Positions 54,622 through 59,809 of a DNA stretch of 59,809 nt are shown here, in pieces. Source of the stretch: Candidatus Sumerlaeia bacterium (GTDB lineage: Bacteria; Sumerlaeota; Sumerlaeia; SLMS01; JAHLLQ01); contig JANQSL010000083.1 in assembly GCA_028284075.1 (NCBI GenBank), positions 1 to 59,809 of the forward strand. Direction: 5' to 3'. Each line of letters starts with the position of its first letter. The first letter of the stretch is position 1. Position numbers and translations under genes: made by a program. The notes below the pieces were generated by a model. The model had not been told where the DNA came from, did no database searches, and saw nothing but the letters and a program-made list of their open reading frames with translations.

Positions 54622-55239
54622 TCACTCCGACTCGGAAGCCGCCGCTTCGGGCCCGGCTTCCTCTTCGGGAGTAACGGGATCGTCAAGTTCGGCCTCCGTA
54701 TCTCCGGCAGACTCCTGTGCGGCTTCCGCGGCAGCAGCCTTCTCCTGCTCGCGACGCTCTTCTTCGGCCTTCATCGCCTCAATTTCCTCCGGGGTCAGGA
54801 GGCGCTTTACCGTAATGGTGATCTCGGCGAAGACTCCCGGATAGAGACGAATACGGACGGGGAAGGAGCCGAGGGTCTTGATGACCTCGGGCATCTCAAT
54901 CTTGCGGCGATCAATATCGAGGCTGCGCGCGGCGAGCGCCTTGCCGATATCCATGGAGGTGACGGAACCGAAGAGCTGGCCCTTGTCGTTGGCTCGCAGC
55001 TCGAACTCCAGCTCAACGCCTTCGAGGGCTTCCGCGGCCTGACCGGCGGCGGCACGCTCGCGGCGGACCATTTCGTCGATCTTCTTCCGCTGGGATTCCA
55101 TCAATGCCAAATTGGACTTCGATGCTTCGCGGGCAAAGCCGCGGGGTCCCAGGTAGTTGCGATAGTAGCCGCGCTTGACGTCAACGACGTCGCCGGCGCT
55201 TCCCAGATTGTCCACTGACTTGAACAGAATAACACGCAT
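54622..55239 (-). CDS. rplI: Ribosomal protein bL9
   Basis: A 205-residue L9. The N-terminal domain MRVILFKSVDNLGSAGDVVDVKRGYYRNYLGPRG is the classical 23S-binding domain, the long helix follows, and LFGSVTSMDIGKAL marks the C-terminal domain. The usual protein ends near residue 150; here a further ~55 residues, very acidic (EAAQESAGDTEAELDDP...EEEAGPEAAASESE), follow. Last gene of the rpsF-ssb-rpsR-rplI cluster, with a strong terminator after it. Confidence 0.97.
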   Translation of the reverse strand: MRVILFKSVDNLGSAGDVVDVKRGYYRNYLGPRGFAREASKSNLALMESQRKKIDEMVRRERAAAGQAAEALEGVELEFELRANDKGQLFGSVTSMDIGKALAARSLDIDRRKIEMPEVIKTLGSFPVRIRLYPGVFAEITITVKRLLTPEEIEAMKAEEERREQEKAAAAEAAQESAGDTEAELDDPVTPEEEAGPEAAASESE

Positions 55240-55270
55240 GATGAATGGCTCCTGAAATTCCGCGTCCGGA

Positions 55271-55612
55271 TTATTCCGCGACGTAGGGAAGCAGCGCCAG
55301 GTGACGGGCGCGCTTGATGGCGGTGGTCAGCATCCGCTGGAACTTCGCTGATGTTCCGGTGATGCGGCGCGGCATGATCTTGCCGCGGTCCGAGATGAAA
55401 CGACGAAGAGTCGCCACATCCTTGTAGTCGATGTACTCGGCACCAATAACCGTGAAGTAACAGACTTTGCGGCGCGGGAAACGGCGCCGGCGCGGGCCGC
55501 CACGGTCGCCGCCGCGATCACGGCCGCCAGGGCGACGGTCGTCGGACCGGCGATCGTCACTGCGGTGCTCCGAACGGGGAGCTGAAGGTGAAGTCGTTGT
55601 TTGTTCGCTCAT
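55271..55612 (-). CDS. rpsR: Ribosomal protein bS18 with an Arg/Asp/Gly-rich N-terminal extension
   Basis: A 113-residue S18. The core is [25 protein letters not shown] and [20 protein letters not shown], normal for the family. The first ~45 residues ([23 protein letters not shown]) are a low-complexity extension absent from E. coli S18. A Cys (KVCYF) precedes the core. Start ATG 55612 has GAGG upstream. The gene lies between ssb and rplI. Confidence 0.96.
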   Translation of the reverse strand: MSEQTTTSPSAPRSEHRSDDRRSDDRRPGGRDRGGDRGGPRRRRFPRRKVCYFTVIGAEYIDYKDVATLRRFISDRGKIMPRRITGTSAKFQRMLTTAIKRARHLALLPYVAE

Positions 55613-55622
55613 CGTGCAAACC

Positions 55623-56105
55623 TCAATGATGTATCAGACAGATGGTTCTCGGTTTCCAAAAGGGCAGACCGTCTTCCGTCGCGCCCTCGCTGCCGGGCAT
55701 GTCGTTGTCGTAGCGGTCCTGACTCTGCTGGGGGGAACGAGACTCCGCCGGACGGCTTCCGCCACCCTGGCCTCCGCCTTCCGCACGGGCTCCGAACTGA
55801 ACGCGATCCGCCACAATGACGTAACGTGTCCGCTTGTCGCCTTCGCGCGTCTGGTACTGGTCCATCTTCAAACGGCCCTCGACCAGGATCTGGCTTCCCT
55901 TCCTCAGGTACTGACTGCAGAGCTCTGCCGTCTTTCCCCATGCTTCGATATCGATGAACAGCGTTTCTTCCCGCCGCTCACCGCTGGAGCTGTAACGGCG
56001 GTTGGACGCCATGCCCATTTTGCAAACCTGGGAGCCGCTTTGCAGAAAGCGCGCTTCCGGGTCCCGCGTCAGGTTGCCAATAATGAAGACTTTGTTCAGT
56101 TCCAC
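55623..56105 (-). CDS. ssb: Single-stranded DNA-binding protein
   Basis: A 160-residue OB-fold [23 protein letters not shown] and [17 protein letters not shown]...[15 protein letters not shown] are the standard N-terminal domain. A disordered Gly/Ser/Gln linker follows. The conserved C-terminal tip normally ends D-x-(D/G)-(I/L)-P-F; here TEDGLPF lies at residues 143-149 but is followed by eleven more residues, [11 protein letters not shown], before the stop. The tip usually must be at the very C-terminus to bind partner proteins, so this is odd (see finding). Its stop lies just before the rpsR start. Confidence 0.95.
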   Translation of the reverse strand: MELNKVFIIGNLTRDPEARFLQSGSQVCKMGMASNRRYSSSGERREETLFIDIEAWGKTAELCSQYLRKGSQILVEGRLKMDQYQTREGDKRTRYVIVADRVQFGARAEGGGQGGGSRPAESRSPQQSQDRYDNDMPGSEGATEDGLPFWKPRTICLIHH

Positions 56106-56119
56106 GGCGGCAGCTCCGC

Positions 56120-56695
56120 TCAGGTCGTTGTTGTCGTCGTGGGTGCGCTTGCAGGGGCTGATGCGGACTGGTCGCCGGATTCAGAGCTCGCACCGGCTGC
56201 ACCGGCGCCCGCCTGAGTTGCGCTGCTCTCACGAGGAGCGCCGCTTTCCCGGGGGCCACTGCTGTCACGAGGGCCACTGCTGCGCGGACCGGAGCCGTAG
56301 CGATCGCGAGGCGGACCGCCCGGACGGCGTCCACCGCCGCGAGGTAGGAAGCGTGCCATTTCGTCGGGAGAGAGATCGCGCCCCTTCGACTTGCCGATCA
56401 CGGCAACCGTGACCAACGAGCGAATAATCTCTTCGGTGATGCGCAGGTAGCGGTTCAACTCCGAGAGGCACGTGTTGTCCGTGTCTGTCACGAAATCGAT
56501 CTGATGGTAAATGCCTTCGCGCCGACGATTAATCGGGTACGCGAGGCGCTTCTTGCCGAGAGATGTTGTGCTCTCGACGGTGCCGCCGTTCTTCGAGATC
56601 ACCTCGCCGACTTTCTTGATCTGGTCGGCAACCTGATCTTCCGTCAGCGTGGCCTCGAACACGAGGACAGCTTCGTACTTCGTGGGATTCGTCAA
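56120..56695 (-). CDS. rpsF: Ribosomal protein bS6 with a long low-complexity C-terminus
   Basis: A 191-residue S6. MTNPTKYEAVLVFEATLTED, the S6 ferredoxin-like fold KKRLAYPINRRREGIYHQIDF and a normal end near residue 105 are followed by a ~85-residue tail rich in Gly, Pro, Arg and Ser (GGGRRPGGPPRDRYGSGPRS, then Ser/Gly/Ala, ending in six Thr). First gene of the leftward rpsF-ssb-rpsR-rplI cluster; the divergent tig gene starts about 314 bases away. Confidence 0.96.
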   Translation of the reverse strand: MTNPTKYEAVLVFEATLTEDQVADQIKKVGEVISKNGGTVESTTSLGKKRLAYPINRRREGIYHQIDFVTDTDNTCLSELNRYLRITEEIIRSLVTVAVIGKSKGRDLSPDEMARFLPRGGGRRPGGPPRDRYGSGPRSSGPRDSSGPRESGAPRESSATQAGAGAAGASSESGDQSASAPASAPTTTTTT

Positions 56696-57009
56696 GTTTG
56701 TGACTCCCTTTGGACTGGTCGGTTCAACGCTTCAGAGCGCGGAACAGGGAACCTTTGCGACAAGAGACTGCTCTGCAAAGGGCTCGGCAGTGAAGGCTCG
56801 ACCCATGGGCCTGTCAAGCGCGAACTCGGAGGCGGCCGGAGGGTTGCCGAAAAGGCATCTGAAGCATTGCATTTTTTCCACTTGCCGGTTGAGCCGTCCT
56901 GCGGATACACCCCCCGCCTTCGCTCCCCGTGGGATTTCCTGCGGCCGAGCACAACTCTTTTCATTTCAATGTGGCACAGCACGCCACAGCATTACCCAAG
57001 GAGCACCAG
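56696..57009. other. Divergent intergenic region between rpsF and tig
   Basis: 314 bases that must hold promoters for the ribosomal cluster and for tig-clpP-clpP. I see no recognisable RNA gene, clear -35/-10 pair or repeat that I can support. Confidence 0.5.
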
Positions 57010-58419
57010 GTGTCAGAGGAAACCCCGTCCACGACCGCGACTGAAGCGAGCGGTGATACCTTGTCGGCCGTGATCGACAAGAAGAATGAAGAAATCCCCC
57101 ATGAGGTGGTCGAAACGGAGAGCCTTGAAAACTCCCGCGTCCGCCTTGTGGTTCGGGTTCCTGGCGACGCCATCAACGAGAAGGTCGAGGAGGTGTTGAA
57201 GGATTTCAAGCGCCAAGCCTCTCTTCCCGGTTTTCGTCCCGGCAAAGCCCCTATCCAGCTTGTTCGCAAACGTTACGCAAAAAACGCCAAGGATGAGGCT
57301 GTGCGTCGCATGGTGACACGCCTCGCCGAGCTGGGTGCGGAATCGAAGAATCTTGAGGCACTGGCTCAGCCCGGATACGATGGCTGGAAAGACGCTGACA
57401 ACGGCGATGTGGACGTGACGGTGCTCCTTGAGGTCCGCCCTGAAATCGCGGTCAACGATGAGGCTCTGAAGGACCTTGAAGTGGAGGTCACAAAGGGTGA
57501 TGTCGCTGACTCCGATATTGATCATGAGCTTGATCATCTCCGGGGCGCGAACGCGGCCTTTGAGGAGAAGGAAGGGGCGGTGTTCGAGCGCCAGGACGGA
57601 GCGGCACTGAAGGTTGAGGCAACGACTCCGGAGGGTGAGAAGCTCCATGAACTTTCCAAAACCATCGAGTTCACGCCCCAACTCGAAAACCAGGTTCCGG
57701 CGGCCGTTTACGATGCCCTTGTCGGGGCGAAAGCGGGCGACACGGTCGAGGTCAAGGATGTTGATTTGTCTCAGGTTGTCGGCCAGGACGTGACAGCCAA
57801 CTTCAATGCGACCGTTGTTGAACTCCGCAAGCGCATCCTTCCGGAGCTGGATGACGAATTTGCCAAGGATGTATCGGCGGATTTTGAGACGCTCGATGAT
57901 CTGAAGGCGCATATCAAAAAAGAACTGGAAAGCCGCCGCGACGAGCGCCGCCGCAATGAAACGATTGCGGGCATCTACAAGGTGCTTCGCGAGCGTGTTC
58001 AGTTCGATGTGCCCCCCACACTTGTGGGTCAGCTTGCCAACCGGTCGCTCCAGCGCGCCGAGCAGCAACTTCGCCAGTACGGCACAACTCTGCGGAAGAT
58101 GGGTGCCGAGTTCGTGAACAATTACGTTCAGAAGGCGCAGGCCGATGCGGCAGTTGAGGCGCGGAACCTGCTTCTTGCGGATCAGGTGGGACGTCACCTT
58201 GAAGTTGAGCCCACCGATGAGGATATGCAGAAGGAGTTCGAGCGCATTGCAGAAATTCAGGGACGCAAGCCCCTGGCTGTTCGCGCGGCTCTTGAAGCTC
58301 AGAATCGTCTCGACGAATTCAAGGCCGACCTTCGTCTCAAGCTCGTAAACGACAAGCTCGTTGCAATGGCCAAAGTGACGGAAACGGAAGAGTCAAAAGA
58401 GGAAGAAACCGGAGAATGA
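57010..58419 (+). CDS. tig: Trigger factor (ribosome-associated peptidyl-prolyl isomerase/chaperone)
   Basis: A 469-residue trigger factor. GTG 57010 is chosen: AAGGAG stands six bases before it; an upstream ATG lacks that site. The N-terminal ribosome-binding domain has the signature LPGFRPGKAPIQLVRKRYAKN (close to the usual GFRxGKxP). The PPIase domain and the C-terminal helical arms (DLKAHIKKELESRRDERRRNE) follow. The first 40 residues (EETPSTTATEASGDTLSAVI) are an extra low-complexity stretch. Its stop overlaps the clpP start (ATGA), the common tig-clpP order. Confidence 0.95.
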   Translation: MSEETPSTTATEASGDTLSAVIDKKNEEIPHEVVETESLENSRVRLVVRVPGDAINEKVEEVLKDFKRQASLPGFRPGKAPIQLVRKRYAKNAKDEAVRRMVTRLAELGAESKNLEALAQPGYDGWKDADNGDVDVTVLLEVRPEIAVNDEALKDLEVEVTKGDVADSDIDHELDHLRGANAAFEEKEGAVFERQDGAALKVEATTPEGEKLHELSKTIEFTPQLENQVPAAVYDALVGAKAGDTVEVKDVDLSQVVGQDVTANFNATVVELRKRILPELDDEFAKDVSADFETLDDLKAHIKKELESRRDERRRNETIAGIYKVLRERVQFDVPPTLVGQLANRSLQRAEQQLRQYGTTLRKMGAEFVNNYVQKAQADAAVEARNLLLADQVGRHLEVEPTDEDMQKEFERIAEIQGRKPLAVRAALEAQNRLDEFKADLRLKLVNDKLVAMAKVTETEESKEEETGE

Positions 58420-59120
58420 ACCTGAACAGGGAAGTCGAGGAGGAACTCCGGAGGCTTGAGATTCGCTCGCCCTATCAGGATGACGAGGACGATGAGTATT
58501 ACGTCATCCCCGTGCCGCGCATCGTCGAGCAGACAGAGCGGGGCGAGCGTGTCTTCGACCTTTATTCCCGCCTTCTTCTGGATCGAATCATCCTCATCAA
58601 CCGCGAGTTCGACGATCGTCTCGCGAATCTGGTCACGGCACAGCTTCTCTTTTTGCAGAGCCAGGACGCTGAAAAGCCGATCAACATTTACATCAACTCA
58701 CCCGGCGGAGTGATCTCTTCCGGCATGGCGATTTATGATACCATGCAGTTCGTTAAGCCGGAAATCAGCACAACCGTCATTGGACAGGCCGCCAGTATGG
58801 GCGCGGTCATTCTGCTCGCGGGAGCGAAGGGCAAACGGCACGCTCTGCCCAATGCACGTATCATGATTCACCAGCCCAGCGGAGGGACGCGCGGCACCTC
58901 CGTGGATATTGAAATTCATACACGCGAGACAATCCGCGTGCGCAAACAGCTCTACGAAATCATGGCGGAGCACACCGGGCGCACCGTCAGGCAGATCACG
59001 GCCGCCTGCGATCGCGACAACTTCATGTCGCCGGAAGAAGCGAAGGATTACGGCATCATTGATGAGATCGTGGATTCCCGGAAGCTCAAAGAACTTCGAC
59101 AGACAAAGGACAGCAACTGA
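58416..59120 (+). CDS. clpP: ATP-dependent Clp protease proteolytic subunit, copy 1
   Basis: A 234-residue ClpP. The catalytic triad is visible: [19 protein letters not shown] (Ser), [11 protein letters not shown] (His) and [16 protein letters not shown] (Asp). The axial-loop region [15 protein letters not shown] and [15 protein letters not shown] are standard. The first 30 residues ([24 protein letters not shown]) are longer and more acidic than the usual pro-peptide. Its ATG overlaps the tig stop; the second ClpP starts two bases after its stop. Confidence 0.96.
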   Translation: MNLNREVEEELRRLEIRSPYQDDEDDEYYVIPVPRIVEQTERGERVFDLYSRLLLDRIILINREFDDRLANLVTAQLLFLQSQDAEKPINIYINSPGGVISSGMAIYDTMQFVKPEISTTVIGQAASMGAVILLAGAKGKRHALPNARIMIHQPSGGTRGTSVDIEIHTRETIRVRKQLYEIMAEHTGRTVRQITAACDRDNFMSPEEAKDYGIIDEIVDSRKLKELRQTKDSN

Positions 59121-59122
59121 TC

Positions 59123-59728
59123 ATGGACGTCCCGTTCGTTCTGGAACAAACGGAGCGCGGCGAGCGCTCGATGGACATCTTCTCGCGTCTGCTTATGGAT
59201 CGCATCATTTTCATCGGCACGCCCATCAATGACACGGTTGCCAGCCTTGTCACCGCCCAGCTGCTCTTCCTTGAGAGCAGCGATCCGGAAAAGGATATCA
59301 ACGTCTACATCAACTCCCCCGGCGGCAGTGTCACGGCGGGCCTTGCGATCTACGACACCATGCAGTTCGTGAAACCGGATATCGCCACGACCTGTATCGG
59401 GCAGGCCGCCAGCATGGGAGCTGTGCTGCTGACGGCAGGGACCGCCGGGAAGCGGTACGCTCTGCCCAATGCAAGGGTCATGATTCACCAGCCTCTCGGG
59501 GGTATGCAGGGCCAGGCATCGGATATCGAGATCCAGGCTCGCGAGATGCTCCGCATCAAAGCCAAGCTGAACGAAATCCTCAGCACCCACACCGGGAAGA
59601 CGCTCAAGCAGGTCAACCAGGACACGGATCGTGACCGTTTCATGACGGCCGAAGAAGCCCTCGAGTACAAGCTCATCGACAAAGTTGTCGAGAAAGTCCG
59701 CCCAACCGGCAAAGACGGCAAAAAGTAA
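59123..59728 (+). CDS. clpP: ATP-dependent Clp protease proteolytic subunit, copy 2
   Basis: A 201-residue ClpP of classical length. [22 protein letters not shown], the Ser motif [14 protein letters not shown], His in VMIHQPLGG and Asp in [16 protein letters not shown] complete the triad. It is clearly a paralogue of the gene before it; the two differ throughout, so this is an old duplication. Together they may form a mixed ClpP1P2 barrel as in some cyanobacteria, actinobacteria and others. clpX would be expected downstream, outside the window. A large hairpin follows. Confidence 0.96.
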   Translation: MDVPFVLEQTERGERSMDIFSRLLMDRIIFIGTPINDTVASLVTAQLLFLESSDPEKDINVYINSPGGSVTAGLAIYDTMQFVKPDIATTCIGQAASMGAVLLTAGTAGKRYALPNARVMIHQPLGGMQGQASDIEIQAREMLRIKAKLNEILSTHTGKTLKQVNQDTDRDRFMTAEEALEYKLIDKVVEKVRPTGKDGKK

Positions 59729-59761
59729 GCGAACACGCGCTTGACGCGAAGCCATGGATTT

Positions 59762-59803
59762 GAAGGGGATTCAGGCCATGCACCGGCAGCCTGAATCCCC
59801 TTC
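59762..59803 (+). terminator. Large hairpin after clpP copy 2
   Basis: GAAGGGGATTCAGGC (59762-59776) pairs with GCCTGAATCCCCTTC (59789-59803), a perfect 15-base stem with a 12-base loop. The window ends six bases later, so a T-run cannot be judged. Confidence 0.7.
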
Positions 59804-59809
59804 GCGCAT

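Noticed and set aside
1..59809. CRISPR array, insertion sequence, prophage or integrated element
   Set aside because: No regularly spaced repeats, transposase, integrase, tRNA-flanked insertion or abrupt composition change was recognised.

Overview
The window is a bacterial chromosomal segment of about 57-58 % G+C (by eye), tightly packed, with many 1-4 base start/stop overlaps and frequent GTG or TTG starts. LptF/LptG permease, several lipoproteins and periplasmic proteins point to a Gram-negative (diderm) cell. A 28-residue AURKAIP1/COX24-type protein, a gingipain-fold (C25) peptidase, a golvesin-type C-terminal domain, a serine-palmitoyltransferase-like enzyme, a Bacteroidetes-like dihydroorotase signature, DUF507 and GGGA-rich repeats suggest an uncultured lineage of the FCB/PVC sphere (for example Sumerlaeota, Lentisphaerae or relatives) rather than a well-known model phylum. 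That placement is an inference. I see no rRNA, tRNA, CRISPR array, insertion sequence or prophage.

Left part (1-13 kb): a truncated family 2 glycosyltransferase with a coupled FAD oxidoreductase; an oligopeptide-type ABC binding lipoprotein; the tiny AURKAIP1-like protein; DNA polymerase IV; a secreted protein with two tandem carbohydrate-binding-like repeats; an FmdB zinc ribbon; then the coupled set serS-trmJ-ispD and ispF (tRNA charging, tRNA modification, isoprenoid precursors); a Gfo/Idh/MocA oxidoreductase coupled to a DinB-superfamily protein; and mazG.

Middle part (13.6-33 kb): DUF4870 and DUF507 proteins; a pyrC-purD-pyrR transcription unit whose leader can fold over the pyrC ribosome-binding site; YkgJ, YceI-like and pilin-like envelope proteins; isocitrate dehydrogenase; ftsK with a downstream membrane protein; the serine-palmitoyltransferase-like enzyme; and a 1485-residue C25-peptidase lipoprotein coupled to a second, unrecognised lipoprotein.

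Right part (33-59.8 kb): an HU-like protein; pullulanase coupled to an RluA pseudouridine synthase; xseB-dxs and a sigma-54 response regulator; a hexose-type glycosyltransferase divergent from trpS; a radical SAM/SPASM protein; a double-YHS periplasmic protein; a carboxymuconolactone-decarboxylase-family protein divergent from a second sigma-54 activator, with a -24/-12 promoter and three operator-like repeats between them; mreC-mreD-rodA; a GT39-like membrane glycosyltransferase; a low-molecular-weight phosphatase with a histone-H1-like tail; lptF/G; the rpsF-ssb-rpsR-rplI cluster read leftwards; and divergently tig-clpP-clpP.

Most of the window is ordinary housekeeping. The parts most worth testing are the sigma-54/CMD regulatory module, the pyrC leader, the SSB with a buried C-terminal tip, the phosphatase with an H1-like tail, and the coupled C25-peptidase/lipoprotein pair.
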